A stretch of 64,000 bases of DNA from DATGPD01 sp041398565 (GTDB lineage: Bacteria; Planctomycetota; UBA1135; UBA2386): the NCBI GenBank assembly GCA_041398565.1, contig JAWKUN010000006.1, positions 558,001-622,000 of the forward strand, given 5' to 3'. The first letter of the stretch is position 1; each line of letters begins with the position of its first letter. The translations under genes and the position numbers were made by a program. Shown in pieces: positions 8,677 to 19,500 of the stretch. The notes under the pieces were generated by a model, which searched no databases, was not told the origin of the DNA, and worked only from the letters and a program-made list of their open reading frames with translations.

Positions 8677-9324
8677 ATGACCCCCACCGACACCAAGGCG
8701 CGCATTCTCGACGCGGCGGAGCAGTTGTTCTCCCAGCGCGGCTTCGCCGCCACCTCGACCCGCGACATCACCGCCGCGGCGGCGGTCAACCTCGCCGCGG
8801 TCAACTACCACTTCGGGGCGAAGGCCGAGCTGGTGCGCGAGGTGTTCCGGCGCCGCTTCGGTGCGCTCAACGACGAGCGCCTGGCCCGCCTGGCGCGCGC
8901 GGAGGCGGAGGCCACGCCGGCGGCGCCGTCGGTGCCCGCCATCGTGCGCGCGCTGGTGGCGCCGGCGCTGCACCTCGGCGCCGAGCAAGGACAAGCCTGC
9001 ATGCGCCTCATGGGTCGCGTGCACAGCGAGCCGGCCGAGTTCGTGGTCGAGCTGGTGCGAGACCACTTCGCCGAAGTGCGCACGCGCTTCCTCTCGGCGC
9101 TGCGCCGCAGCGTGCCCGACCTGTCCGACGAGCAGGCGTTCCTGCGCCTGTTCTTCGTGGTCGGCGCGATGGCGCACAGCATGGGCGCCAGCCACCACCT
9201 GGCGTTGCTCGCCGCGCACGGGCGCCACCCTTTCGTGCTCGAGGAGGTCGAGGACGAACTGGTGCGCTTCGGCACCGCCGGCATCCTCGCCGAGGTGGGC
9301 GCGGCGGCGGAGGCCAAGCGATGA
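8677..9324 (+). CDS. TetR-family transcriptional regulator (CecR/CerR-like) of the efflux operon
   Basis: A 215-residue repressor-type protein. The N-terminal helix-turn-helix is clear: KARILDAAEQLFSQRGFAAT, then STRDITAAAAVNLAAVNYHFGAKAELV (residues 6-55). The C-terminal half (GQACMRLMGRVHSEPAEFV, then a long helical stretch to SMGASHHLALLA) resembles the DUF1956/CecR-type ligand domain. The start is the first ATG after the palindrome; upstream sequence in the same frame is low-complexity and contains the decayed duplicate. Its stop overlaps the next start by 4 bp (ATGA), so it is the first gene of a four-gene operon and probably controls it in response to an unknown compound exported by the pump. 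Confidence 0.9.
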   Translation: MTPTDTKARILDAAEQLFSQRGFAATSTRDITAAAAVNLAAVNYHFGAKAELVREVFRRRFGALNDERLARLARAEAEATPAAPSVPAIVRALVAPALHLGAEQGQACMRLMGRVHSEPAEFVVELVRDHFAEVRTRFLSALRRSVPDLSDEQAFLRLFFVVGAMAHSMGASHHLALLAAHGRHPFVLEEVEDELVRFGTAGILAEVGAAAEAKR

Positions 9325-10814
9325 TCCGAGGTCCTGGGACGCGGTCGAGGCGGCGAACGCGAAGCGTCGTCGTGCTCGGCGGTGTGCTCGGCGGTGTGCT
9401 CGGCGGGTGCGCGTCATCGCCCGATGTCGCTCCGCCGCCGCTTCCCGTCGCGGCACCGGCGCACTGGATCGAAGGCAGCGGCGCAGCCGAGGGTGAGATC
9501 ACCCCGCAGTGGTGGCGCAGCTTCGGTGAAGCCGAGCTCGACGTCTTCGTCGAACGCGTGCTGTCGCGCAACCACGACCTGGCCGCGGCATCGGCGCGTC
9601 TCGAGGCGGCGATCGTCCAGGGCCGCATCGGCGGAGCGGACCTGTGGCCTACCCTGGACGCGGGCTTGACGGGCGACCGGCAGAGACGCGTCTTCGTCGG
9701 CTTCCCGTTCGGTACCGGTGGCGTCCCCAGCCTCACCTACAACCTGTTCGGCGTGTCGCTCGCCACGTCTTGGGAACTCGATCTCTGGGGCCGGGTGCGT
9801 GCCGGCGCCAGCGCTGCCCATGCCGAAGCCGACGCCGCGGCGGCCGACTTCGCCGGCGCGGCGCTGTCGCTGGCCGGACAGAGCTGCAAGGCGTGGTTCG
9901 CCGCGGTCGAAGCGCAGCAGCAGGTGGAGTTGGCGCGCGCGACGCTGCAGAGCTACTCCACCACGGCGGCACGCGCCCACGATCGCTTCGCACGCGGCAT
10001 CGGCGACGCCGTGGAGGTGCGCTTGGCCGAGAGCAATCTCGCCAGCGCCGAGAGCAATCTCGAACGCCAGCGAGACGGCTTGCAGGCGGCCCGCCGGCAG
10101 CTCGACGAGCTGGCCGGCGACTACCCGGCCGCCGACGCGCCGACGGGCCTGAGCCTGCCGCCGCCGCCACCGCCGGCGCCCGCCGGTCTGCCCGCCGACC
10201 TGGTGGCGCGCCGACCCGACCTCGTCGCCGTCGAGCGCCGCGTCGCCGCGGCGAACCTGCGCACCGACCAAGCGCGTGCCGCCCTGTATCCGCGCATCGC
10301 CCTCACCGGCTCGCTCGGCACCAGCACCGACGCCTTCGACAAGCTGCTCGACGGCGACTACTTCGTCTGGGCGCTCGGTGCCAACCTGCTGCAGCCGCTG
10401 TTCGCCGGCGGCAAGCTGCGCGCACAGGTCGAACTCGATGCCGCGCGCGCGCGCGAACTCGGCGCCCAGTGGTCGAGCCTGGTGCTGCGCGCCTACCGCG
10501 AAGTCGAGCAGACCCTGGCGAGCGAGCGCTTCGCCGCAGCCCAGCGCGCGGCGCTGACGCGGGCGGTCGACGAAGCGGTGGCCGCCGAAACGCTGGCGCA
10601 AGAGCGCTACGGCCGCGGCCTGACGTCCTTCCTCGAAGTGCTCGAGGCCCAGCGCCGGGTGCTCGGCTCGCGCGCCGAACTGATCGCCGTGGACCGGCGG
10701 CGACTCGACCTGCGCATCGACCTGCTCTTGGCGCTCGGCGGAGGCTTCGGCCCGATCCGCGAGCCCCGCGACCTGACCGCACCGCCCCGAGCGGCCACCA
10801 GCTCCACGCCATGA
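9321..10814 (+). CDS. NodT/OprM-type outer-membrane efflux lipoprotein
   Basis: A 497-residue outer-membrane factor of an RND tripartite pump. The signal sequence ends in a lipobox LGGC with Cys30 as the lipidation site. The family's features follow in order: WWRSFGEAELD near the start of the mature protein, repeated long Ala/Arg/Glu-rich helices (coiled-coil tunnel), a Pro-rich insert (SLPPPPPPAPAGLP) before the conserved DLVARRPDLVAVERRVAAAN (first residue of the second half), then ARAALYPRIALTGSLG and YGRGLTSFLEVLEAQRRVL near the end. The two-fold repeat of the TolC fold is visible. It should form the trimeric exit duct for the adaptor and pump encoded next. Coupled to both neighbours by ATGA overlaps. 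Confidence 0.93.
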   Translation: MIRGPGTRSRRRTRSVVVLGGVLGGVLGGCASSPDVAPPPLPVAAPAHWIEGSGAAEGEITPQWWRSFGEAELDVFVERVLSRNHDLAAASARLEAAIVQGRIGGADLWPTLDAGLTGDRQRRVFVGFPFGTGGVPSLTYNLFGVSLATSWELDLWGRVRAGASAAHAEADAAAADFAGAALSLAGQSCKAWFAAVEAQQQVELARATLQSYSTTAARAHDRFARGIGDAVEVRLAESNLASAESNLERQRDGLQAARRQLDELAGDYPAADAPTGLSLPPPPPPAPAGLPADLVARRPDLVAVERRVAAANLRTDQARAALYPRIALTGSLGTSTDAFDKLLDGDYFVWALGANLLQPLFAGGKLRAQVELDAARARELGAQWSSLVLRAYREVEQTLASERFAAAQRAALTRAVDEAVAAETLAQERYGRGLTSFLEVLEAQRRVLGSRAELIAVDRRRLDLRIDLLLALGGGFGPIREPRDLTAPPRAATSSTP

Positions 10815-12004
10815 TGCGTTACCTCCTGCAACTCCTCCTGGCAGCCCTGATCCTCGGCGGTGCCGGCTTCGTCGCCAAGATGCTGATCGACTCGCGGCCA
10901 CCCGCTCCCAAGCACGAGGTGACGCCCGTCGTACCGATCGTGCGCGCGCTCGCAGTACACCCCGAGGCCGTGCGCGTCGACGTCACCACCCAGGGCACGG
11001 TCGCGCCGCGCACCGAGACCACGCTGGTTGCCGAGGTGCGCGGCAAGATCGCCCGCGTCGCCCCATCCATGGTGGCGGGCGGCTTCTTCGCCGCCGGCGA
11101 GGAACTGCTCACGATCGACGCCCGCGAGTTCGAGCTGGCGGTGGTCGCAGCACAGGCAGAGGTCGCGCAGCGGCGTACCGCCCTGGCGGTCGAACGCGCC
11201 GAGGCCGAGGTGGCCATCGCGCAGTGGAACGAGCTCGGCCGCGGCGAGGCACCTCCGCTGGCGCGGCGCGAGCCGCAGATCGCGCAGGCCGACGCCGCGC
11301 TGGCCGCGGCGGAAGCCGGGCTGCAGCAGGCGCAACTCGACCTCGAACGTTGCCACGTGAAGGCGCCCTACGCCGGACGCGTGTGGGACAAGCGGGCCGA
11401 CGTGGGCCAGTACGTCAGTCCGGGCACGCCGCTGGCGCGCGTGTACGCCGTCGACTACGCCGAGGTGCGGCTGCCGCTCGCCGACGACGAGCTGCAGTTC
11501 CTCGACTTGCCGCTCGACTACCAGGATGGCGTGCGCGCCGGCGAGGGTCCGTCGGTGACCCTGTCCACCGACTTCGCCGGTCGCACCTACGCGTGGCCGG
11601 CGCGGGTGGTGCGTACGGAGGGCGAGATCGATCCCAAGTCGCGCATGGTGCACGCGGTGGCTCGGGTCGAGAAGCCTTACGCGCGCGGCGACAACGGCGA
11701 CGCGGCGCGCCCGCCCCTGGCGGTGGGGATGTTCGTGCAGGCGACCATCGCCGGCCGCGAGTACGAAGGCGTGTTCACGGTGCCGCGCAGCGCCTTGCGG
11801 CCTGGCGGCGAGGAGGTGCTGGTGGTCGACGCGCAAGATCGCCTGCAGCCGCGCCGCATCGACGTGCTGCGGCAGACGCGCACGACGGTGCTGGTGCACG
11901 GCGGCCTGCAGGCCGGCGAACGGCTCTGCCTGACGCCGCTCGAGGTCTTCAGCCCGGGCATGCGCGTGCAGGTCGCCGAACCCACGGCCGAGGAGACGCG
12001 ATGA
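10811..12004 (+). CDS. RND efflux periplasmic adaptor (membrane fusion protein)
   Basis: A 397-residue HlyD/AcrA-type adaptor. Residues 1-25 (MMRYLLQLLLAALILGGAGF) form an inner-membrane anchor without lipobox. The barrel-sandwich/lipoyl halves are at VTTQGTVAPRTETTLVAEVRG and HVKAPYAGRVWDKRADVGQY, separated by an Ala/Glu-rich alpha hairpin (AQAEVAQRRTALAVERAEAE through AALAAAEAGLQQAQLDLERC). The beta-barrel and membrane-proximal domains follow, including VPRSALRPGGEEVLVVDAQD. Two tandem ATG codons open the frame; the first overlaps the stop of the outer-membrane gene. It links the RND pump to the outer-membrane duct in the periplasm. Confidence 0.93.
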   Translation: MMRYLLQLLLAALILGGAGFVAKMLIDSRPPAPKHEVTPVVPIVRALAVHPEAVRVDVTTQGTVAPRTETTLVAEVRGKIARVAPSMVAGGFFAAGEELLTIDAREFELAVVAAQAEVAQRRTALAVERAEAEVAIAQWNELGRGEAPPLARREPQIAQADAALAAAEAGLQQAQLDLERCHVKAPYAGRVWDKRADVGQYVSPGTPLARVYAVDYAEVRLPLADDELQFLDLPLDYQDGVRAGEGPSVTLSTDFAGRTYAWPARVVRTEGEIDPKSRMVHAVARVEKPYARGDNGDAARPPLAVGMFVQATIAGREYEGVFTVPRSALRPGGEEVLVVDAQDRLQPRRIDVLRQTRTTVLVHGGLQAGERLCLTPLEVFSPGMRVQVAEPTAEETR

Positions 12005-15000
12005 ACGCGCCTGCCTCCACGTTCGCCAGCAAGGGTGTCATCGCCTGGTTCGCGCGCAACGGTGTCGCCGCCAACCTGCTCATGGTGCTGGTCCTGGCCG
12101 CCGGCCTGATCAGCGTCGCCACGATCAAGAAGGAGGTGTTCCCGGCCGCCGACCTCAACCTGGTGAGCGTCACCGTGCTCTACCCCGGCGCCGCCCCGGA
12201 AGAGGTCGAGGAGGGCATCTGCATGCGCATCGAAGAGGAGGTGCAAGGCATCGCCGGCATCGAGCGCGTGCAGTCGGTCGCCGCCGAAGGGGTCGGCACG
12301 GTGACCATCGAGGTGATCGCCGGCGAGGACCTGACCAAAGTGCGCGACGAGGTGAAGAACCGCGTCAACGCCATCACCTCGTTCCCGGTCGAGGCCGAGA
12401 AGCCGGTGGTGAGCGAGCCGAGCCTGGTGCGGCAGGTCATCAACGTCGCCATCTGCGGCGACGTCGAGGAGAACGTGCTCAAGCGAGCCGGCGAGCGCGT
12501 GCGCGACGACCTGCTGGCGTCGGGCCACATCACCAAGACCGAACTGGTGAGCGTGCGCCCGTACGAGATCTCGATCGAGGTGGCAGAGCACGCCCTGCGC
12601 CGCTTCGGCATCACCTTCGCCGACGTCGCCGACGCAGTCCGGCGCTCGTCGATGGACCTGCCCGGCGGCGCAGTGAAGACCACCGGCGGCGAGATCCTGC
12701 TGCGCACCAAGGGGCAGGCGTACCACGGACCGGAGTTCGAGGACATCGTCGTGCTCACTCGACCCGACGGCACGCGTCTGCGCGTCGCTGACGTCGCCAC
12801 CGTGCGCGACGGCTTCGCCGACACCGACCTGATCTCGCGCTTCGACGGCAAACCGGGCGTGTTGGTCCAGGTCTACCGCGTCGGCGACCAGAGCGCCTTC
12901 GAGGTGGCGCAGACCGTGTACGACTACGTCGAGCGCAGCCCGGCTCTGCTGCCGCCCGGAGTGACGCTCACGCCGTGGCGCGACGACACCGCCATCCTCA
13001 AGAGCCGCCTCGACCTGTTGATCCGCAACGGCCTGCAGGGCCTGATCCTCGTCTTCCTGTCGCTGGCCCTGTTCATCCGCTTCAAGCTGGCGTTCTGGGT
13101 CACGCTCGGCATCCCGGTGTCGTTCCTCGGCACCTTCGCGCTCATGGGCTGGGGCGACGTGTCGGTGAACATGATCTCCTTGTTCGCCTTCATCGTCGTG
13201 CTCGGCATCGTCGTCGACGATGCCATCGTGGTCAGCGAGAACGTCGACCACTACATCGAGGACGGCATGCCAGGCCTGCAGGCGGCGACCCTGGGCACGC
13301 AGCAGGTCACCGTCCCCGTCGTCTTCTCGGTGCTGACCACCGTCGTCGCCTTCCTGCCGATGTTCTTCGTCGAAGGCAACTTCCGGAAGGTCTGGCAGAC
13401 CATCCCCTTCGTCGTCGTCGGTACGCTGGTCTTCTCGCTGGTCGAGTCGAAGCTGGTCCTGCCTTCGCACTTGGCGCACATGCGCAAGGTCGACAAGCGC
13501 AGCCAGCACGTCTTCGCGCGCGTGTGGAGCCTGGTCCAGTCACCGTTCCAGCTCGGCCTGCGGGCGTTCGTCGGCTGGGTCTATCGTCCGGTTCTGCGCG
13601 CGGCGCTGCACTTCCGCTACGTCACCATCGCGCTGGGTATCGCGACCCTGATCGTGACGGTGGGTTGGGTGGCCGGCGGGCGCTTGCCGTTCCGATTCCT
13701 GCCCAACCTCGAGGGCGACAATGCGATCGCGTTGCTACGCATGCCGCAGGGGACGCCGCTCGAAGTGACCCGCGGTGCGATCGCGCGCATCGAGGCCGCG
13801 GCGCTGTCGCTGCGCGACGACCTGGCCGCGCGTGGAGAGTCCGACCTAGTGCGGCACGTGCTCACCACCGTCGGCGATCAGCCCTACGCACTCGAGCAAC
13901 GCCGCAACCAGGGCTCGATCGACCAGGCCGCCGGTGGCGCACACCTCGGCGAGGTCAACATCCAGCTGTCGCCGTCCGAGGAGCGCGACATCACCGCCGA
14001 GGAAATCGTGGTCCAGTGGCGGGAACGCGTCGGCGTCATCACCGATGCGGTCGAGCTGACCTTCTCGAGTGCACTCATCAGCGCCGGCGAGGACATCAAC
14101 CTGCGCCTGTCTTGCCCCGACTTCGCCGCCCTGCAAGCTGCCGCCGACGAAGTCGAGTCCGAGCTGGCGCAGTTCGCCGGAGTGAGCGAGATCACCGACT
14201 CGTTCCGCATCGGCAAGCGCGAGGCCAAGCTGCGCCTGCGCCCCGAAGCCGAAAACCTCGGCCTGTCGCTGGCGGGGGTGGCGCAGCAGGTGCGCCACGC
14301 CTTCTACGGCGACGAGGCGCAGCGCATCCAGCGCGGGCGCGAGGAGGTCAAGGTGATGGTGCGCTACCCCGAGGAGGGCCGGCGCTCGCTCGGCGACCTC
14401 GAGGACATGCGCCTGCGCACGCCGGGCGGCGACGAGATTCCGTTCGCCGGCGCCGTCGTCGTCGACGAGGGCCGCGGCTTCTCGACCATCCAACGCACCG
14501 ACCGTGCGCGCAAGGTCAACGTGACCGCCAAGGTCGACGCCAAGGAGACGACGCCGGGCGACGTCATCGCCGCGCTCAACACCGACGTGCTGCCGAGGTT
14601 GGCCGCCAAGCACCCCGGCCTCACGTGGGCCTACGAGGGCCAGGCGGAGGAACGCACCAAGACGCTCGGCAGCCTGGGCCGCGGCTACTTGGTGGCGTTG
14701 CTCGGCATCTTCGCGCTGATGGCGATCCCGCTGCGCTCGTACTTCCAGCCGCTCATCATCATGTTCGCCATCCCGTTCGGCCTCGTCGGCGCGGTGTGGG
14801 GACACATGATCCTCGGCATGGACCTGTCGATCATGTCGATGTTCGGCCTGGTGGCGCTCACCGGCGTGGTGGTGAACGACAGCATCGTGCTCGTCGACTT
14901 CGTCAACAACGCGCGCGCGCGCGGCGTGGCGCTGGCGACCGCCGTGCTGGAGAGCGGCGTGCAGCGCTTCCGGCCGATCCTCCTGACGTCGCTGACCACC

Positions 15001-15198
15001 GCCGCCGGCCTGACACCGCTGATCCTGGAGAAGAGCTTCCAGGCCAAGTTCCTCATTCCGATGGCGGTGTCGCTCGGCTTCGGCGTGATCTTCTCCACGG
15101 TGACCAGCCTGATCATGGTGCCGTCGCTCTACATCATCCTCGACGACATCGGCAGGCTGCTGCGTCCGCTGGGGCGGCTGTGGCACAAGGTGATGTGA
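12001..15198 (+). CDS. RND-family inner-membrane efflux transporter
   Basis: A 1065-residue proton-driven pump of the AcrB/HAE group, full length for the family. Transmembrane helix 1 is VAANLLMVLVLAAGLISVATI. The porter domain begins NLVSVTVLYPGAAPEEVEEGI, and the TM4 proton-relay pair lies in GIVVDDAIVVSENV (Asp406/Asp407, matching the AcrB pair in position). The second half repeats the pattern, with SYFQPLIIMFAIPFGLVGAV and FGLVALTGVVVNDSIVLVDF near TM10-TM11. The start overlaps the adaptor stop by 4 bp. Substrates are unknown. It is less close to the multidrug AcrB proteins than to the general HAE1-like branch found in many environmental bacteria (impression only). Last gene of the operon; no terminator hairpin was seen after it. 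Confidence 0.95.
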   Translation: MNAPASTFASKGVIAWFARNGVAANLLMVLVLAAGLISVATIKKEVFPAADLNLVSVTVLYPGAAPEEVEEGICMRIEEEVQGIAGIERVQSVAAEGVGTVTIEVIAGEDLTKVRDEVKNRVNAITSFPVEAEKPVVSEPSLVRQVINVAICGDVEENVLKRAGERVRDDLLASGHITKTELVSVRPYEISIEVAEHALRRFGITFADVADAVRRSSMDLPGGAVKTTGGEILLRTKGQAYHGPEFEDIVVLTRPDGTRLRVADVATVRDGFADTDLISRFDGKPGVLVQVYRVGDQSAFEVAQTVYDYVERSPALLPPGVTLTPWRDDTAILKSRLDLLIRNGLQGLILVFLSLALFIRFKLAFWVTLGIPVSFLGTFALMGWGDVSVNMISLFAFIVVLGIVVDDAIVVSENVDHYIEDGMPGLQAATLGTQQVTVPVVFSVLTTVVAFLPMFFVEGNFRKVWQTIPFVVVGTLVFSLVESKLVLPSHLAHMRKVDKRSQHVFARVWSLVQSPFQLGLRAFVGWVYRPVLRAALHFRYVTIALGIATLIVTVGWVAGGRLPFRFLPNLEGDNAIALLRMPQGTPLEVTRGAIARIEAAALSLRDDLAARGESDLVRHVLTTVGDQPYALEQRRNQGSIDQAAGGAHLGEVNIQLSPSEERDITAEEIVVQWRERVGVITDAVELTFSSALISAGEDINLRLSCPDFAALQAAADEVESELAQFAGVSEITDSFRIGKREAKLRLRPEAENLGLSLAGVAQQVRHAFYGDEAQRIQRGREEVKVMVRYPEEGRRSLGDLEDMRLRTPGGDEIPFAGAVVVDEGRGFSTIQRTDRARKVNVTAKVDAKETTPGDVIAALNTDVLPRLAAKHPGLTWAYEGQAEERTKTLGSLGRGYLVALLGIFALMAIPLRSYFQPLIIMFAIPFGLVGAVWGHMILGMDLSIMSMFGLVALTGVVVNDSIVLVDFVNNARARGVALATAVLESGVQRFRPILLTSLTTAAGLTPLILEKSFQAKFLIPMAVSLGFGVIFSTVTSLIMVPSLYIILDDIGRLLRPLGRLWHKVM

Positions 15199-15387
15199 AG
15201 GCGATGGGACGCACCTGCACGCCACGATCGACCTGCCGCCCGCGCCGCGACCAACGGCGCCACGGATCGCAGCGTGGAGGTCTGCAGCGTCCGTACTGCG
15301 CAGCGTGGCCACCCGCCGGTCCGGGCTCGACGCAGCTTGACCACTCCCCCACCGCAGCTAGCGTGGCGCGGTCCGGACATCTCGACC

Positions 15388-16497
15388 ATGACCTCACGCC
15401 ACGCTCGTAGCGCCCTCCTCCCCCTCTTCGCCGCCGCGTTGCCCGCGCAGGGCTACCTGGTGGACAGCAACCTCGACCTCCTCTTCCAGGTCGACCTGCA
15501 GACCGGCGCTGCGACCCAGATCGCCAGCACCGCGAACAACGGCCTCGCCACGCCCGCCGACCTGGCCTGGCGCGCCGACACCCAGGAGATGTGGACGATC
15601 GACCTGTCGGGCGGCGAGCTCGGCACCATCGACCTCACGTCGGGCCTGTTCACGCCCGTGGTGCTCACCGGCATCAGCGGCTGGCAGGGTCTGGCCTGGG
15701 ACCCCGAGCTGCGCCTGTTCTTCGCTTCCAACCAGACCGGCGGCACGACCTACGCCATCGATCCGGTGACCGGCACGACGACGGCGCTGGGGTCCTCCGG
15801 CTTCGGACACCTGTCGGGGATGGAAGTCGACGCGGCCGGCACGCTGTGGGGCACGGTCTTCTCGGGCGGCGCCCTGGTGCGCGTCGACAAGACCACCGGC
15901 GTCGCGAGCCAAGTGGCCACGACGGATTCCAACCTCGGCGACATCGCCGTCGACACGGACGGCACCTTCTACGCTGCCAACTCGACGACCGACTCGCTCT
16001 ACCGGCTGGACCTGAGCACCGGCGCTGCCACCCTGATCGGCGCGCACGGTGCCGGGGTCGACTTCGTCAAGGGATTCGCCATCGCCCACCGCGGCGTCGT
16101 TCGTGGCGGCCAGGGCTGCGCCGACAGCAGCTCGGCCCGGATTTCCATGCTGGTGAGCGGCAGCAGCAACGTCGGCTCGACCACCTTGCAGCTGGGCGTG
16201 CAGGCCGGCCTCACGCTGCCGAGTGTGCTGCTGTTCGGCGCCAGCAACCGCACGCTGGGCGGCATCCCGCTGCCTTTCGATCTGGCGGTCCTCGGCGCCC
16301 CGGGCTGCCTCGTCTACACCTCGTCCGACGCCAGCACGCCACCGTTCACGTCGGGCGCGATGCTGCCGATCCCGGTGCCGAACGCACCGCTGCTGATCGG
16401 ACGCTCGTTGTTCGCCCAGGCGCTGGCGGTGGACACCGCCGCCAACGCACTGGGCGTGGTGACATCGGACTTCGCGCGCGTCGTCATCACGCGCTGA
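15388..16497 (+). CDS. Secreted beta-propeller protein with shared C-terminal module
   Basis: A 369-residue exported protein; the start chosen gives MTSRHARSALLPLFAAALPAQG, a short signal peptide. Residues 20-235 hold about six propeller-like repeats of the type LFQVDLQTGAATQI, GTIDLTSGLFTPVVLTG, TYAIDPVTGTTTALG, LVRVDKTTGVASQVA, LYRLDLSTGAATLIG, as in DUF4394/NHL-like blades. From GGQGCADSS onward (last 130 residues) it carries the Cys-containing C-terminal module shared with seven other proteins in the window (NRTLGGIPLPFDLAVLGAPG and IPVPNAPLLIGRSLFAQAL are the best-preserved parts). No catalytic residues are apparent. Convergent with the next gene. Confidence 0.78.
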   Translation: MTSRHARSALLPLFAAALPAQGYLVDSNLDLLFQVDLQTGAATQIASTANNGLATPADLAWRADTQEMWTIDLSGGELGTIDLTSGLFTPVVLTGISGWQGLAWDPELRLFFASNQTGGTTYAIDPVTGTTTALGSSGFGHLSGMEVDAAGTLWGTVFSGGALVRVDKTTGVASQVATTDSNLGDIAVDTDGTFYAANSTTDSLYRLDLSTGAATLIGAHGAGVDFVKGFAIAHRGVVRGGQGCADSSSARISMLVSGSSNVGSTTLQLGVQAGLTLPSVLLFGASNRTLGGIPLPFDLAVLGAPGCLVYTSSDASTPPFTSGAMLPIPVPNAPLLIGRSLFAQALAVDTAANALGVVTSDFARVVITR

Positions 16498-16507
16498 GGC
16501 GCGCACG

Positions 16508-16527
16508 GCGGCCGCGTTAGCGGCCGC
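16508..16527. terminator. Hairpin between two convergent genes
   Basis: GCGGCCGC - GTTA - GCGGCCGC: a perfect 8-bp stem with a 4-base loop, 11 bp after one stop codon and 13 bp after the other. It has no T-run on either side, but its placement fits a bidirectional transcription stop. Confidence 0.6.
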
Positions 16528-16540
16528 AGCGCGCCGCCGA

Positions 16541-19500
16541 TCACCGCCCGATCGACACGTGCAGGCCGTTGCTGGTGCTCAACGTGCCGGCAAACGCGCC
16601 CTGCGAGTCAGCCACCCAGGCCTGCGCGAAGAGCTGCACGCCGAGCAGGACCGGATCCAAGGGCACCCGCAGAGCCAGCGCGGTGGCGCCGCCCGCGTCG
16701 GTGAGCAGCGGCAGGGTCAAGCCGTCGGTGGCGACCAGCAACTCGCAGCCGCCTGGCAGCGGCACGTACAGTCGCTGCGAGGAGAGCATGAGGCCGGCGA
16801 AGGCGTTGGCCCGGCCGCGCACCACTTCCCAGGCGAAGTCGGTGCCCAGAGCCGGCAAGCCTTGCGCTCCCAGGCCCGGGACGCCGTTGCTGCCGGCGCA
16901 GCCGGCGCCGTACGCGACCGCCAGCGGCGCATCGACCAGAGTCAGGTCGATGGCGTGCAGCTCCGCGCCCTCGCCGAAGCTGGCAGCTTGGAAGAAGACG
17001 TGCGTTCCCGCCGTCACGAACCCGGCCGGCGCGCTCGAGGCCACGCCCGGATTGACGTCGGCGAACATGCGCGTCCCCGCCTGGGTGCCGTCGCTCATCC
17101 ACGGCTCGACGCCATGGCGGCCGTCGTCGCCGGCGAACAAGACGCGCGCACCCGAGCCGAGCGGAGCGATCACCCTGCCTGCCGCCAAGCCCGAACCAGG
17201 CCCCGGCCGGACGTCGGCGACGAGGTGCGTACCGCCAGTCGTGCCATCGCTGACCCACAGCTCGCGACCCAGCGCCGCGGTGGCCGCCGAGAAGAACACC
17301 CGGTCACCTGCCGCCACCATGCCGGTCGGGTACGACGAGCCGATCGGGTCGATGTCGGCGACGCGCACCGTGCCGCCGGGCGTGCCGTCGGCGCGCCACA
17401 GTTCTCGGTCGCCGCTGGCGTCCGCGGCCGCGAAGTAGACCTGCCCCCCCACAGCCGCCAGTCCGTCCGGAGACGCGTTGGTCGGGCCCGGCACGATCTC
17501 GTGCATGCGCGTGCCGGCGCTGGTTCCGTCCGTGCTCCACAGCTCGAAGCCGTGCGTCCCGTCGTCGGCGACGAAGAAGAGGCGATCGCCGGCCACTGTG
17601 AGGGAGGTGACGACCGCCGAGGCGGCGCCGGGCGCGAGGTCGACGAAGATCGACGTGCCTGCGGTCGTGCCGTCGCTGTGCCAGAGTTCCCAACCGTGCA
17701 CGCCGTCGTCGACGACGAACCAGAACGTGCCGCCGAAGGCGATGCTGCCTCCCAAGCCAGTGAACCCGGAGGCGAGCGACTGCGGCGCCGAAGCACCGTC
17801 GCTGAACATCAGCTCGATGGTCTGCAGACCGATCACCGGCATGAACAAGCCGGCCTCGGTGGCGATGACGTTGGCCCCGAACACGGCGTTCGGCAGCGCC
17901 CCCAGCGCCCGTGTACCGGCAGCGGTGCCATCGGTCTGCCACAGGCGGAAGGGCGGCGCGTTCTCGGGCCCGCGTGCGGTGAAGTGGACGACGTGTCCGC
18001 GCCGGTCGGCGCCACCGGGGACGGACGAGATGGGGCCGGGCACCAGGTCAGCGGCCAGGTTGGTGCCGGCCGTCGTCCCGTCGCTTCGCCACAGCTCGCT
18101 ACCGTGAGCGCCGTCGTTGGCGAAGAAGAGTAGGCGGCCGTCGAGTTCGACGAATCCGTGCGGCCCCGACGAGCGCGGCGTGGTGTTGAGATCGGCGAGC
18201 ACGTGCGCTTGCTGCGCTGTGCCGTCGGTGATCCAGGGCTCGCGACCGACACCAATGTCCTGATCGGTGGTGAAGAGGACGCCACTGCCCACGGCGGCGA
18301 GGATGGTGGGGTTCCAGCCCGAGGAGTTCGGCGGCATCAGGTTCACCACGTCGCCGGGCACTCCAGCGGTGCGCGCGACCTGCCACTGCGTGGTCGGGCT
18401 GAGGTAGGTGAAGTAGGCGTTCGTACCGACGACGAAGAAGCCGGACGGGAGCGAGCCGAACGAGCCCGGCTCGAGGTCGGCGATCAACTGCGTGTTGGTG
18501 CCGTCGCTGAAGTACAGCTCGTGCCCCGTCGCCGCGCGCCATCCCGCGAAGAGCACGCCGCCGCGGAAAGCGGCGAGATTCTCGATCGGCGTACTGGCCG
18601 GCCCCGGGAGGCCATCGTCGACCAGGTGTGTGCCGGCGGCGGTGGCATCGCTCCGCCACAGCTCGGTGCCGAATTGCTGGGTGGTGGCGAGGAACCACAC
18701 GTGGCCGCCGGACGCGACGAGCTGCACCGGGTTACCACTGCCGGCGCCATCGAGGTCGACGACGCGCGAGGTGCCCGCGGCTGTCCCGTCGCTGCGCCAC
18801 AGCTCGCGCTGCGCACCCTCGTCGGCCGAGAAGACCACCAGTGAGCCGAGCGCCGACAGATCCTGGGGATTCGATCCGGCCACACCCGGCAGGATGTCAG
18901 CGACGCGCCATGTGCCTGCGGCGGTTCCATCCGAGCGCCAGAGCTCACGTCCGGCGATGCCGTCGTCAGCCGTGAAGTACAGCGCGCCGTTCACTGCGGT
19001 CAGCGCGGCCGGGTCGGCGGACGACGGATGGATGTCGCGCACCAGCATGGTGCCGGCGCTGGTCCCGTCAGACACCCACAGCTCGCGACCATGGACGCCG
19101 TCGTCGGCGGTGAAGAAGAGGCGGCTACCCACGGCGACCATCGAGCGCACGCCCGAGTCGGCACTGCCGAGCGCGATGTCCTTGACCAGCACCGCCCCGC
19201 GCAGATCGAAGGCCCACAGCTCGGCACCGTTCTCTCGATCCGAGGCGACGAAGAAGAGGGTGCCGCCGGCGTTGACCAGCGGTCCCAGCACCTCGGCTTC
19301 GCCGGTGGCGATGAACGTCGTGCCAGCGGCGGTGCCGTCGGTGCGCCACAGCCAGCGGGAGCCGCGTTCGGCGGTGAAGACGGCGACGCTCCCGAACTGC
19401 GCGCCGTGACGTGGGTCGGACCCGGGGTTCGGCGACGCGAGACCAGGGTAGATGTCACGGACGAGGGTCGGCGACTGGGCGGTGCCCGCGGCCACGAGGA